NCBI GenBank assembly: GCA_015478945.1
Contig: JABUQX010022902.1
Span: forward strand, 25,001 to 85,463
Length of the DNA stretch: 60,463 nt
Source: Trachelipus rathkii
Taxonomy: Eukaryota; Arthropoda; Malacostraca; Isopoda; Trachelipodidae
Direction of reading: 5' to 3'
Position 1 is the first letter of the stretch, and each line of letters begins with the position of its first letter. This document shows, one piece after another, positions 1-12,638 of this stretch. Under the pieces are notes generated by a model that was given only the letters and a program-made list of their open reading frames with translations, made no database searches and was not told where the DNA came from. The translations under genes and the position numbers were made by a program.

Positions 1-119
1 CATTTGTTTTATTATATTTGCTCGTCTATGGAGACGAAGTCTGTGGTTTTACTTCTATTAAAATTTCTTGCAAAGATAATATGTTGTTAAATCAAAGCGT
101 GCACAATTACTAACTCGGG

Positions 120-530
120 TACCCCACCTGACCCCACCTCGGTCCCTCCAATTCCTAGACCAGCAGGCGTTTCCGCTTTTATTTCTACTACACCTAAAAG
201 TCCTCTGCGTAACCTCAGCGATTCATCGCCTGGTACGCCTTCGACAACCCAGGTGCCCAAACGGTTGTAGCAACCCTGGAAAGTTGCCCCCCATTCTAGT
301 CTAGTTCATATGTTGCTACCCCTCCTGGAATGCCAGCTGATACATTGTTCCCGATATATTACTTATTGCGGACCACTACCCCCAAAGCTCTTACTGAGCA
401 AAGAACCATTATTCTTAGCAATGCACTTGAAAAAACATTAGTAGTTGAAGACCCCTTCTCCCCCCCAGTCCAGGTAATTAACCGACCATAATAAACCTGC
501 GGATCCACTTCCTCGTTCTAAAAGTCCTAC
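120..530 (+). mobile_element. Possible ORF1 remnant of a Jockey-like LINE
   Basis: A proline/serine/threonine-rich translation (for example PTPPDPTSVPPIPRP near the start and TTPKALTEQRTIILSNALEKT near 380) stands out from the surrounding sequence. It lies about 1.1 kb upstream of a reverse transcriptase fragment on the same strand, where the ORF1 (gag-like) product of a Jockey-type element would be expected. The frame is broken several times. Assignment rests on position and composition only, because no zinc knuckle is visible. Confidence 0.35.
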
Positions 531-1620
531 ATGACCCACACAGCGCATTCACAGACGCTCCCACTCTCTCTGTCATCTTCAACTGCGTCTATTGCCCGAG
601 CGGAACAACCTTCTATTATACCTCCGAGACGACAAAATACGAACACATACCACAGGCTCACTATTTATACTTTCAGACCAGATACACACAGGTATCTCAT
701 ATATTTTCAACACACATTCACACTCAGCAGACAAAGACTTCACGTTAAGACCAACACGTATCGCACGCCTTCTCGTATATGGGCACCAAATCCCACACAC
801 TCACATCAATCACAAAACCACCCCAGAACACCACCACCACCCACACCCACCCACCATCATTGTGACAATCCTCCTTAACTGTTGACCTTTAGTACCCAGA
901 CCAATAACCACACGCATATATACCACACACTTCACACACGGTGGAACAAACTAAAAAAACCAACTCACACACCGAGATTCACATCAAGACACACCCACAA
1001 GATAGGTATGTTTACATCAGTTCACTACAATATATCACACCCACGAACTACAGACGTATCAGCTCCTACCACCATACAACTGAACAACCCAGATCTCTGG
1101 TATTCACCTTACCATACAATAATTAGATCAGCAGAACCACACTCAACGACCATAAACATACCTGACAAACGACTAAGACGCACGAGATTATTACAACATA
1201 ATCACCTGTCATATCACCACCACAAACACAACACTACACACTAACAAATCGATAGAACGCAGACAACAACGACAACACCAGTGACAAAAACCATCTTTCC
1301 ATATAAAACGAGGACCCAGATATATCAACACAACTGTTGACAGGACAGGAAGTTATATATCAGAGTTAATGTTTAACCTGAAATTCATGTACAAACAAAC
1401 TCTCAGCAGAAAACCCAAAAACGAAGAGATATATTCACTACAACCCAACACACAACAACAGCTAAACATACCAACACTCCAAAGAAGGCACAAATTAGTC
1501 CCACTAAGACCATAGGCAATGTTATGCTACAATTGCGTGTTAATCCACCGACACAACTCCATTCCAATAGAACTCTAGTTCCTAAATTCTAGTGAAACTC
1601 GAGCAGTTACTGCAACCTGC
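531..1620. other. A/C-rich low-complexity stretch, no gene recognised
   Basis: The + strand is dominated by CA-rich words (cacac, ccacc, acaac). The short open frames here simply read this composition as His/Thr/Asn/Pro. It occupies the place of the endonuclease domain between the possible ORF1 and the RT of the Jockey-like copy, but I could not recognise endonuclease motifs. It may be a badly decayed endonuclease region or an inserted simple-sequence tract. Confidence 0.5.
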
Positions 1621-1622
1621 CC

Positions 1623-2935
1623 GCATGCATTGCCTATGCTACCGACTTCTCAAATAATCCAAAAGCAGCCTTTGATCCAATTTCCCGTTCAAAATTCTAT
1701 CAACAACCCTAGTTCAAGTACTAGTTTTCAACCAACCAACAATGAAACTAAGTTGGTTCATCCACTACAGAGCTTGGAGAGATTTACTGCCAAGACACTC
1801 TGTCCTATATCCTCCCGATCAGTTCGCTACACGCGAGATTTCGTCGAATTAATCGCCAAACACGTAAACAATACATTCGAAGCTATACTTCGACTGTCAA
1901 CTCCGCAACTTCCCTTTCTTTAGTGTGGAAAATTGCACAGAAAATATCTTGCCGCTCCAACAATTCTTCACACACAGTCCTCCGTTACGGGTCTGATCTA
2001 ACCGATACGATCTCTGCTCCAGCAGCTGTTGCCGATGCATTAGGTTATAGTTTGCTAGCCACTCGAGCTCTTTTTCTCTATCCTGAAGCCTTTCAAAAAT
2101 TGAAAATTGACACTGCACCGCCAGACTTTTCAACGGCGAAAGGAAAGATCATACCTATAACCGCCTTTTTACACTTGCAGAGCATCAAACTGCACTGGCG
2201 AATAGCAAAGGCGGTGCCTTTAGCCCAGACATGATTTCGTACATTATGCTCCGTCATATTCACCCTTCTGCATCAGCGTTTTTGCTGGATCTTTATAACA
2301 GAATCTGGATCGAATCCTCTTTTCCATCTATTTGGACTACAGGTTTTGTAATCCCTATTCCCAAACCTGGAAAAGATCCGAAGTTAGCTGAAAACCAAAG
2401 ACCAATTTCGCTGACCTGTCATACTTGTAAATTAATGTAGAAAATGGTTTAAGGCCTCCTTCTCCCTGTTATGAAGAGTCGCCAGGCTTTTTCAAACTTC
2501 CAGTTTGGTTTCCGCCAAAAATCGTTCGCCCGCGTATCCCTTGTTAAAACTGGACAATGACATTCGTGAGGATAGTTCTTGTTGTCTTTTTTGACCTTGA
2601 AAAAGCTTATAACAACGTGGAGAACTGGGGGTTCTCATTAAACTCTACTCGCACGATTTCAGAAGGCAGCTCCGTCTTTTTATTAAATGTCTTCTGTCGA
2701 ATAGATCCATCCAGGTTCGGTGCTCTTCTGTTCTTTCACGCCACTTTACTTTGAATGAAGGTGTTCCACAGGGCAGTGTTCTAAGTGTATTACTATTTGC
2801 TCTTGGATTCAGTGACATCGTTACTTCTATCCCAGCGACAGTCAATTTTTCTTTATGTTGATGACCATGCGCTATATATTGTTGGTGCCAGGCTCCCATT
2901 TCTTGAACGGCAACTTAACTAGCTATTGAGAAATT
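1623..2935 (+). mobile_element. Jockey-like non-LTR retrotransposon, reverse transcriptase fragment (decayed)
   Basis: Several frames joined by frameshifts and stops give a recognisable LINE reverse transcriptase in the right order. The linker before the RT is followed by VLRYGSDLTDTISAPAAVAD near 1980 and MISYIMLRHIHPSASAFLLD from 2231. Then come the RT motifs: FVIPIPKPGKDPKLAENQRP (about 2344-2403), FQFGFRQK (about 2500), FFDLEKAY (about 2588, catalytic first Asp), EGVPQGSV (about 2757) and YVDDHALY (about 2857, catalytic YxDD box). This motif set is typical of APE-type LINEs of the Jockey group that are abundant in crustaceans. At least four frame changes and in-frame stops make it a pseudogene. 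The 3' part (thumb, RNase H, tail) is missing after about 2935. Confidence 0.85.
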
Positions 2936-5290
2936 TCACAATAGAGAACTTCCCATGGCTTCCATTTCTAACAGCAAAATAACTCAGCAGTATTTTAATA
3001 AGGCAAAATAGGAAATCAGGAAGAACCGCCGGATGATCTGCGGCCGACGTCATTGCGCAGCGATACCACATCTTACTCAGATGGTTGAATTACTTGCTGT
3101 GGAATATTCACACGTCAATTGTCTGAGAGAGCTGAATTACCGATATATCTTTATTGTCTCACAATGAGAGATTATGTCATTGGCGCGCGTGCTTGACCTT
3201 ATTACCGGAGTGCTTCGCCCAAAACGCATGTGGGATGCGAATACTACGAGCACTCGCCCTTGTTGTAAGTTAGACTACAAATGGCTTCCGTAGCGCCATG
3301 AGAGCTGGACGCGTATTGCTCTGCGTAGTGTAGTCCGGAGCTCTCTCATACTCCTGAGAGAAGCGCGCGCGCCGTGGTTAGATATCCATATCAAAATGAG
3401 GTGCGGAGCGCGTCTTCGCCAACTTGTGTAAGCAGATATCCTGATCGGTCCCGGGTGAGGCCTGTAGTTGAAATGCTCGAATTGTGGATGCGCTTACTCC
3501 GTCGTCTCTTCGCGAGAGATAGTTGACGAGCAAGAGTGTAGGTGCTTCGCGTTAAACCGTGAATGACGTGATCGTGAGCAGTCTGATTCATGCGCTGCGG
3601 GAGTGAGCCATCGAGAATCGTGTCTCTTTACTGGCCCATGGTTTGGCTTAGGCACCGGTTTTATGAAAAACTTCTCAACGAATGCGCTGGTTCATTGTTG
3701 CGCGCGGTTCTTGCTTTATGAGGGTTCGGTGATAACACTTTTTGAATTTATCCGAACCCTACTACCATGATGTGCGCTGGTCCTGTGTACCTTCGTCTTC
3801 TGCCGCGAGACATCTAACGATCTGCTGTTGAGCTCCGCCCATGTTTAAACGATATAGTATTGAATTGTTTGTCATTTGCCGGCCATGTTACAGACGGGAC
3901 GGTCTACCAGCGTTCGAGCTGTCCGGCTCTTATTAGCACTCAAAAGTGTGAGAAGGTTCGAGGTATCGAGGTTCTGGCCTTTTCCCTCCGACGAACCGTC
4001 TCGCGATAAACCTCCTATATATGCTTGCCAACGTTTAGTTGGCAAATTGACTGGCTTTATAGTATGGAATAACCGCTCTCATCGCAGACCATTGTTTTAG
4101 TTATCCTGTAAGCCAAGGAGCAACTCTTGAGTGCTCAGGTAAGTATGGTCGCCTCAAGGATCCAGGGTTCCTGCGTAGTAGCATAGAGCCTGACTGCTCC
4201 CAACTTCGTCGTGTGATGTATATAAACGAAATGAGCACTAAAGGAGTCCCCTGACGGTAGGAGCTAATAGGCGCAATGATACTCGCGGTGGTAGAGAGGC
4301 CCGAGAAATGATCCGTGTTGCTGCTCGTACTCCCGGAGATTCTGTTAACATGGCGTGCCGCTTTCGTATGTCATTCGAAGGGTTGTCCCAGCATGCAAGC
4401 GTGATTATTGATGCTGCTGCTCTCTGACAAGGCTTCCGGGCTTACTGGCAGAATGCTGGGCGAGTGATTCAGCGTAGGCGCGCACGTAACATAATGTCTA
4501 GACAGGAGCGAGTTGGGAGTAGACACTCTCGGATGAGTGCGTGGCATTTATGCCGCTCTCAACCTATGACGGACAGCGATATGTCATCACGAGTGGATGA
4601 AGCTTGACAGTTGTCCGCCATTGTACGCATTGGATACGATAGTTATGATGGTGAAGTCTGGGGTGTTATGTGAATTGGATGGCATGATGGGGTCTTGCCT
4701 TGTGATGGTGGTAGCGTGAGTGATGGTCTACTGATGAGTATGGTGGGTCTTCCCGGAGTGATGCTTGCGTGACGAGTATGTGTGTTTGTGAAGAATGTTT
4801 TTTAGCCTGGTGCCAACTCATTCCGAGCACTCATGTCACGTGGATCCCCTCCATCTGCAGAATTTTGCCGTCGCTATTTGCCCTGCAATCTGTTCACGCG
4901 AATCTTTCATTGATTGCGTTCAACTGAACGCTTCGTCCATTCTCTTGTTGGTCATTTTCTACTTTAATGGTTCATAACACCTTCCAAAAGGGTTTAGTCT
5001 ATATCGTTTGGTCTGATCCCCCGACCGACTTGTTGGGATGGTAACGTCTAGTCGTTCTCGTTTATCTCCAAGATACTAAACTATTCCCTTAACAACCTTT
5101 ATTTTGTATGTGTAGCAATATTACTATTATATAATGTTAAGGACATCTCATTAATGTTTTTATTTCAGCCATTTAAATTTTCTTTTGGGAGCAGTTTAAA
5201 ATAAGTATTTAGCCAAGGAACCCATCCCATGATAGGGAGTGGAGACCTATATTCCCTTCCTGATCTGGACCGTGTTGGCGTCCTCACCCG
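2936..5290. other. Unassigned moderate-GC stretch, no gene recognised
   Basis: The sequence is complex, with base composition more even than most of the window and many CG dinucleotides. All open frames are under 75 codons and none shows a recognisable domain or codon-like pattern. I saw no terminal repeats or tRNA. It may be old transposon sequence or intergenic DNA. Confidence 0.5.
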
Positions 5291-6198
5291 TAATGCGAGA
5301 AAAAAAAAGTGAAGAATATAATATGAGTATATTCTCGTGTGATATATAACGCTGGTTATAGTGAGTCATGGGATTAATGTTGATGTTATGGTAATAACGG
5401 TATTATTCGCCACGTGGTTGGTATAAATAGTCTCGAGGTATTTGAGTTGTAGTTGCAGTAGAGCTTGTATATAGTGGTATTTGAAGGATAACGTAGCCTA
5501 TACGGATATTACTAAAATAGTTGATATAGTTATATCTCGTGATAGCTAGGTAGCTATAATATTGATTAGTAAAAGGAGATATTTAATGAATAACTATTTT
5601 TGTATATTATCATTGGAGTTTTGTATTTTGTGTCGTGAGGTAGGATTTGTAATACATACTTAGTGACTATTTGCACTGCATATTGATTAGTAGGTGTTAA
5701 GAAGTATTTTTTATGACTACTCGTTGTTCAGGTTGTTGTTTTTTTTTTGGTGTTTTAACACCGTTCACTGCTGTCATTCTTGAATAATAAGGTAGGGCCC
5801 ACCACGAGCGATATGTATTCAAGTATATGTGTGTTTTGATAGTGAGTGTGGTGACTTGTTACGCTTAGTCATTGGAGATTTATAGAGTGAACACGAAGAT
5901 GTATAGATGATAGTCGTATTCGTGTCTGATTAGGATATAGTTATATCTTATTATTGTCTGGGTATGAATATATATATATTACTCTGTTAGTATCTTGTAA
6001 TAATTATAGTAGTATATATATATATATAATATATATTAATACGTATATAGTAATATATATAATATATATATATATTATATATTATATATATATATTATAT
6101 ATACATATGGTTATATATATATAATAGAGTGGAATGAGAATGAGAGATTGGATATAGATATATATATATTATATACTATATATATATATTATATATAT

Positions 6199-6266
<68 letters not shown>

Positions 6267-7370
6267 ATGAGAATAAATTAGAATATTTATATATTTTTTT
6301 CATTTTCCTTAATCTGTTGTTGCTAATACTGTTATCGGTGCTGCTGCCACAACTACTAGGCCTATTATCATTTCCACTAAATTTTGCTACTTCTGTACAA
6401 TATTAAATTACATTTGATAACCGAAGTTCGTTTTCAGGAATCATTTATCTTATACTAATATAAAACCCGATATCCTCACCAAGCCTTTGGACGTCTTTGA
6501 ATGTATGCAATTAAGTCATAAAGATGGGGAAAGTGTTCCAGACTTGCAAACACGAATGAAGGTGATAAAGATTTGAAGCCTCGAGAATGCAGAAGCGTTT
6601 GGGTGAAGCAACTAGAGAGAGAATGTGTAATGAATTAGCTTATTGAACTCTTCTCAAAGGAGGAGGGACGAGATAAAACAGCTTTTGACCATTTGCCATT
6701 TGTAACGGAATAAGATAAAAGTAGAATAAAATTAAAGTGGACCAATAAGAGGAGGGGAATTGTAAAATCATAAAGTATTAAACCCCCCATTAACGTAAAT
6801 ACCTTGTATATACCGAATACTTTTTTCTTATTATATCTGCGGAGACAAACGCTGGTGATTTTATTTTATTTTTCCCCTTTATTTTTTTTTTATTTCAGTG
6901 ATCTAATACACATGTTTTACAGTATATTATTATTATTATTATGGCAATTTCTTAGATAAGCAGGCAATAAAAAGTACTTGAACGTAAAACGTACTAAAAT
7001 GTGGATGTTAAATTGCCTTAAATTCGTCCCAAAATATTTATATAAAAAATTAAAAATATAGTGAAAGCAAATTATTTTAAAAAAATATGATTAATTTATA
7101 AAAGTTATAAAATAAGGAAAAGCCTCACTCTATACATAGCTTATCATTCAATATTTTAAAGATTACCAAATGTTAATTTAATTAATTTTCTAGTGAACGT
7201 ACAGAAATTATTGCTGTGATGCTCTAAATTGTTTCCAGATCACGCTATAAAATGCTCTTGAGTTTCTGAGTCTAATGTATATTTGGATTATTGAAATAAT
7301 AATTATGTGGTATTATGTATTATTATTATGATTATTATTATTATGGTACTAAAGAAGTTACCCGCATGAT
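5291..7370. repeat. AT-rich intergenic DNA with long (TA)n arrays
   Basis: Positions about 5958-6265 are almost pure interrupted (TA)n. The flanks are A+T-rich with no convincing coding sequence. A short T-rich tract with TTA repeats lies near 6930 and another near 7310. Confidence 0.75.
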
Positions 7371-7848
7371 ATCATCGAAAACTAAGATAGATACAAGAAA
7401 ACTGATAAAACATATATGCAATCAGCGTATGAAATTTGTATGGAAAATGAAAAAAAAAAATTTTACTTTTTTTTTATTTTTTTTATATCTCCAAAACTAC
7501 GATAGGTACAAGAAAAACTAATAACATATTTAGAATCAGCGTATAAAATATGTATGAAAAAAGTTTTTTTTTTTTAACTAAAAGAACACCCCAGGTTAAA
7601 CCGCAAAGAGTCGGGGTCTCTCGGCCTCCTGGGGGAATTGTCCCGTAGGACTATTTCCCCCCCTCAGGGAGGGTCTCCGAACCCCCGCTCTTTGGTATTT
7701 GGGTGTCGCGGGGGTTCCTCCGCCCCTCCCCTACGGGGTATGGAAAACGTCCCCCCCTCTGTCCCACCGTCGGCTCGAGCCCCCTAAAAAAAATTATACG
7801 CTGATTCCATATATGTTATTAGTTTTCTTCTACCTATCGTAGTTTTAA
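7370..7848 (-). mobile_element. GC-rich island element with about 54-bp terminal inverted repeats (copy 1)
   Basis: The arm at 7493-7548 (containing CTACGATAGGTACAAGAAAA and ending at AATCAGCGTATAA) is inverted at 7793-7846 (starting TTATACGCTGATTCC and ending CTACCTATCGTAGTTTT). Between them sits a strikingly GC-rich core (about 7585-7790) with runs of G and C and the words CTCGAGCCC and GGCCTCC. A partial direct copy of the left arm lies at about 7370-7440. The core recurs at 10.5 kb and 16.4 kb. It has no coding capacity, so it is best described as a non-autonomous inverted-repeat element. Superfamily unknown; no clear target duplication seen. Confidence 0.7.
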
Positions 7849-9990
7849 GACAAGTTTGTTCGACGCATAAGTTTGATGTGACGTCTTTTGAATATAAAGG
7901 ACACAATCTAAATATGTTGGGGGAGCAGTCGGGACGGTGATTTGTGTTGACAGTCTAGGTACTAGTTGAGCTGTAGATGTTTTGCGTGTTCGTATTATAT
8001 GGTGACGCCTTGAGGATTGCTGTGGCGCGTCTCCGAAGCTGGTACCTTGGTACCAATCGATATGGGGAGAGTTTGTGTGTCTGAGAGTTCTATGTGGTTT
8101 TGATGTTGTGGGCTTGTGAGCTCTTGATTCGCTTGGTGCTGACGGGTCTCTGGGTGTGATGCGGAGAGTGAGAGCGCGGCGGCTGTCGGGCTGTTCGGGG
8201 TAGTATACGTAAGGGCGTGAAAGTAATGCTCTAGACCGCTTTAGCGTGGTAGTGATATATGGGGCGGTGTTGTATAAAGAAGAGGTCGCTTTTATAGATG
8301 ACCTTTATATTGGTCATGTCCTTGATGTAAGCGTATTATTCCACTAGGTGATGGTCAGTTGTATTAATTGTCAGTCTATGGATGGGTGCTCACTCTTATG
8401 TTTAATGTGGAGTGAAGTAAGTGGTGTGATCGATATGTATTAAGATAATTCGCATTGCTGAAGGGTATTACCTTTTTGAATATTAGAGATCATTTCTGTC
8501 AATTGTGCAGTTATCATTATTTATTATTTATTATGTATTGAGTTATATGAAGTTGTATTAGTGAGTTATCAGATGCTATTGGTATTCTATATATGCTAAA
8601 GTTTGGTGATAAGTCTATACTTCGAGTTGGAGGAGAGAAGAATTTTCTTTCTTAAGAGATCAGCTGGAACGGATAATACTATTTATAGCAATCGAGCATG
8701 TAGGGAAGCGGTTATATATATGTATAATAGCCTCAGGCACAGACTCATTTCCTCTAACGCTTAAATCGTTCAACAAATTATGTATCTCGTATCGGATAGT
8801 GGGTGGAAAGAAATTCTCAAAACAAGTACGCACCAGTTATGCATAATATGCCCTTGTCTGTTAATCTAGGTAGGAATTGACCTATTTTAGTTGTTGACAT
8901 TATTATTGAAATTGATTATTATTATGTAGTTATTTTTATGGGTTGTTAAGATATTCATTGAATCAGTAGTTCGTGACGATAATAAAGAAGAGCTTCTGTC
9001 AGTTGGTCCCACTGTAGTAAATGGTTTATTCGCTTAAGGAATGATTGACGTAGAGTTTATCTGAGTTGCCTAGGTTGTAAACTTTTTTATCTTAGATCAA
9101 GCCAATTGAACTAATATATATTGATGGGTCACGCTGAATTCGGGACGTTAGCCCGATTAATTAATAGTATACCCATGTGGTGTAGTAATTCATGGTAAGT
9201 TGTATATTGAAAAAATTATTTTTTCAACGCAGACCAACAAAGGGTTATGCAGGCGCGTGAAGTTTCCTAGACGTGGTCATGTACGTGGACGTAAGCGTAG
9301 TAGATATTATTAGCGAGAGAAGGTTAGGAGTGCTGTTGGCGATAGTCGGGGACTGGCCAAGCAGCGTAATAAAGTTACAGCCATGCGGAATTCGCGGAAA
9401 TGCACTAATAAAGTTAAAATTCAGTTGAAATTGGCGGGGACGTAGACGCATTTAAATAATATGCAGGGGCACTAGCTGAGATCGCATAATTAATTAGAAG
9501 AATTCGCTGTAACTTGATATTCAGTTTTTATTGCCAACTCATGAAGAAATATCACACCGTTTATTCAAGTAGAGAAAGTCGAGTCGGTACCACCACTGGC
9601 GGAATGCGTGTGTGGAGAACATTGGTAGGGATGGTGGTCTTGGCATGGGGTTGTGGTATCTTTCTCGTTTTACGTATTTCCGCCGATGAGACGCGTCAAT
9701 AACTTCCAGTGTGTTTTATCATGTTATGCTGGTATGAGGTGGCGATAGCGTCGGCAACGTAGAGTCGAGTGCCTGTCGAGTTGTTTACATAATAGGATTT
9801 ATGATCAGGGAGATTACGCTAATTGGCAGAGACTATCTTAACACTGTAGTGGTCTTTGGATATGACAAATAACTCACAAGTACGAAAGAATGTGGATTAA
9901 ATAATTGCGCTGTGTCTGAGTATTTAGCATATGAGTAATCGCTATTCAGAGCACTAGTAATCGGTATGATACTTTATGATTGGAAAGGGC
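7849..9990. other. Unassigned G/T-rich stretch, no gene recognised
   Basis: This is complex sequence, G+T-rich on the + strand at first and then more balanced. It has only short frames, the longest near 9245-9451 and 9514-9702, and neither shows homology I recognise. No terminal repeats were seen. Confidence 0.5.
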
Positions 9991-10108
9991 TTATATGTTA
10001 TTTTCATTAACAGCAGAATAGTTATTTTTTTCAATCAGAACTATCCTCAAACTACAATAGCTACAGGGAAAAGGGAAAAGGCTGGAATGCTGGTCCAATT
10101 TAGTGCGG

Positions 10109-10116
<8 letters not shown>

Positions 10117-10156
<40 letters not shown>
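10117..10156 (+). repeat. Poly(A) tract of about 40 bp
   Basis: An uninterrupted A run begins at about 10117, as expected for the tail of a + strand retrocopy. The roughly 130 bp upstream (from 9990) shows no gene or SINE promoter boxes that I can recognise, so the source is unknown. Confidence 0.8.
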
Positions 10157-10159
<3 letters not shown>

Positions 10160-10301
10160 CAAAAAATCTACAGATAAGCTACGCGCAAAGGAATATCTTT
10201 TGGCATCCAACATTCATCATTTTAGTTAGGAAAGATGTAAAATAAAAAATAATAAATAAATATGGTCGTATTTTTTTTTTTAGGAGCAGGGGAACAAATA
10301 T

Positions 10302-10333
<32 letters not shown>

Positions 10334-10544
10334 TAAGTATATATATATAGTATTTATATATAGTATATTACTAATATAATATTCGTATAGTCTAGTAGTT
10401 AATGATATTATTAAGGAGGGTTTATATAGGTGAAGTTGATATTAGTAAATAGTGTATGTTTATTATAGTATTGATATATCGTTGAATAAGAGAGGTATAT
10501 TATACTTGTTATCTTGTAAAGGTATTACAGCGGCTAATGTATGG

Positions 10545-10810
10545 TGGGGGCTCGAGCCCGGTGATCGGGGAATCAGAGGGGGGGACGTTCTTTCTATTAT
10601 CCCCGTAGGAGGCGGAGTAGAACGCCTCACGCGGAGCCCTCAAATTACCACACACGAAGCGGTGGGGTTAATCCGAGAAGACCCCCTGCCCCGGAGGGGG
10701 TGGAATGAGTCCTAACCCGGTTCCCCGGAAGGCCGCACACGCACCGAACTGCCGTGCATCGAGCTGCCGGTACTAATCAGCCCTTTGGGGAATTGCTTTA
10801 GAGAAAAAAA
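10545..10810 (+). mobile_element. GC-rich island element (copy 2)
   Basis: The core begins with GGGGGCTCGAGCC and continues with GGGGGACGTT, CCCCGTAGG, a GGGGT stretch and an ATGAGTCCTA/GGAAGGCCG end. It aligns in the opposite orientation with the core at 7585-7790 (CTCGAGCC, GGGGGACGTTTTCC, CCCCGTAGGGG, AATAGTCCTACGG, GGAGGCCGAGAG in its reverse complement). It sits abruptly in AT-rich DNA just after a (TA)n array at about 10300-10390. The 87-codon open frame through it follows from the composition and is not taken as a gene. Confidence 0.6.
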
Positions 10811-11340
10811 AAGCAAAAATTTAATTAAGAGAGAGGTCGTCATTTACTATATACGCACGCTCACACCGCAAGAGAAAGGTCTCGAGAGAGTCTAATCAAT
10901 ACTATAGAGTATTAAGCACTAAAGTTTTTTTTATTTTGTTTTATTTTTTTTGTGTTACATTACTTACGCAATAGTTCTTGTTCGCGATTACTTCGCTCTT
11001 CCTTCATTCGCTATACCTGATTGTATGTTTTTTGAGCGCTCTCTCTTCTGTGTTTTTTGTTTATTTTTGTGTTGTTGTTGCTGTTTATTTTGTCTTTTTG
11101 TTTTTAATACATTTTCCGCCAGATGGATCCTTTGTACGGTGTTGGGTGGAGCGATTGGACCCGAGGCATGTGCGCAGCAATGGTATTTCCTTTTCTCCCT
11201 GTAGGCTAATTGTTAGTTGTTTGAGATCTGAGATATTTGCGAGAATATTTCCTGCTTACGGTTGATAGAATTGAGAAATTAACATTCTTTCCCATTTGGT
11301 AAGATCAGATTTAAAGTAGCTGACACACTCTTTCAGAGTG
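10811..11340. other. T-rich intergenic sequence
   Basis: This stretch is T-rich with short hydrophobic open frames created by TTT/GTT/TTG runs. No gene, repeat or RNA was recognised. Confidence 0.5.
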
Positions 11341-11644
11341 AAACATTCATCAAACAACGAACTACTACGTCTCATCTAAAACGGCGTTTTCGATTTTTGC
11401 CTTAATGCTAACGAAATTTAGGAAAAATGCTAACCAAAAATAAGTAATTTTGGGTGATGATAGCCCAATTTAGGTAAAATGCTATGGAAATGTTAGTAAT
11501 TTCTAAATTCTGTTAGGTTGCTCTTCCCGTGCTTAACGAATTTTAGGAAAATGCTAAACGAAAAAAATGTAAACAAATAAGATTGGAGGCGTAGTAGTTC
11601 GTTGATTTGATGATAAATTTCATTCATGAAATTAGCTTTAAATT

Positions 11645-11850
11645 CAGAGCTGGGAGTTGCGCCTATGCGCACTATCAATTCGTAGGCCGCAACAATTTTT
11701 AAAAAGGCGGAATATGCAAAGGGCGCACAGCCAATTCTCTGCGCTATAGCCGCGCCTATGAAACAGGAACAAATCATTTTTTTTACCCTCAAAAGTTAGA
11801 ACTTAGAAGCGGTGCAAAACTTTAATAATCCTAAAAACAGTGTAAATATC

Positions 11851-11898
<48 letters not shown>

Positions 11899-11994
11899 TT
11901 ATATATATATATATATATTATATATATATACTATATATATATATATATATATATAATATTATATAAGTAAAAGAAATATATATATATATATATT

Positions 11995-12069
<75 letters not shown>

Positions 12070-12503
12070 TTATATATGTGGTTCTGTGTTATTAGTTTAT
12101 ATATATAACTAATTCAGTAGTTCTTAACTACAAAAAAATTGGCAACTATGGCTCTGAAAATTTTCAACTTCTTCAGCGCTCGTGCTGAACCTCCTGGGGG
12201 AAAACATGGACCACAAGGACATGGAGGAGGAAGAGGAGGTAAATAATACTTAAGGTATGTTTCAATTACAAAAAAAATAAATGTGTTTTTCTTCCTTATA
12301 AAAGCATGCTTTTATTATCGCACTAAAGTTTACTTTGCAAATAAATTTAGCAAACAGCCACCGGCCGGCGAAAAGTCGCAGGCGCAAAGGTGCATAGGCG
12401 CAAAGGCGAATAGGCGCTGATGTGACTAAAATATAGGCGCTAGGCGCACTAGGTCCGGCGGCATAGGCGCACTCAAAAAAAATTATAGGCGCGCCCAGCT
12501 CTG
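11645..12503. mobile_element. hAT-like non-autonomous element with 8-bp target duplication
   Basis: The ends are perfect 10-bp inverted repeats, CAGAGCTGGG at 11645-11654 and CCCAGCTCTG at 12494-12503, with longer imperfect GCGCCTAT-rich subterminal repeats. The flanking 8-mers TTTAAATT (11637-11644) and TTTAAATC (12504-12511) agree at 7 of 8 positions, and the uninterrupted site is seen in a sister copy near 12890. A CAG-starting terminus with 8-bp duplication is the hAT signature. The interior holds a long (TA)n array (about 11853-12075), many AGGCGCA/TAGGCGC words near the right end, and a small ATG open frame at 12148. No transposase is present. Confidence 0.8.
12148..12246 (+). CDS. Small open frame or exon candidate inside the hAT-like element
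   Basis: A 32-codon frame starts with ATG in a reasonable context (AACTATGG). It reads MALKIFNFFSARAEPP and then a Gly/His-rich tail ending GGGRGGK before TAA. A GTAAAT donor-like site overlaps the final Gly codon at 12239, and AATTCAG at about 12110-12116 could act as an acceptor, so this might be an exon rather than a complete gene. Its composition is unlike the flanking (TA)n. I do not recognise the product. It may be chance or a captured host exon. Its phase does not fit the PRMT first exon at 20320, so no link is proposed. Confidence 0.25.
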   Translation: MALKIFNFFSARAEPPGGKHGPQGHGGGRGGK

Positions 12504-12638
12504 TTTAAATCTAATTTCTTCCAAATCGATAAACTCCATCACAATAGTTGATCAATTATTTGTAATAAAAAATATTTTTTATTTATTTTTTTTTTTTATA
12601 TTCCAAAAACCATGTGCTCTATTAGAACAGCTGATTAA

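Larger units (their letters stand above)
11378..12638 (+). mobile_element. Foldback-family unit 1, interrupted by a hAT-like insertion
   Basis: The unit starts with GGCGTTTTCGATTTTTGC and continues with TTCTGTTAGGTTGCTCTTCC and AAATGTAAACAAATAAGATT, then is interrupted at about 11644. It resumes at about 12504 with TTTAAATCTAATTTCTTCC and runs to CAGCTGATTAA at about 12638. Without the insert it matches, in direct orientation, the left part of the next unit beginning at 12639. It has no coding capacity. Confidence 0.75.
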
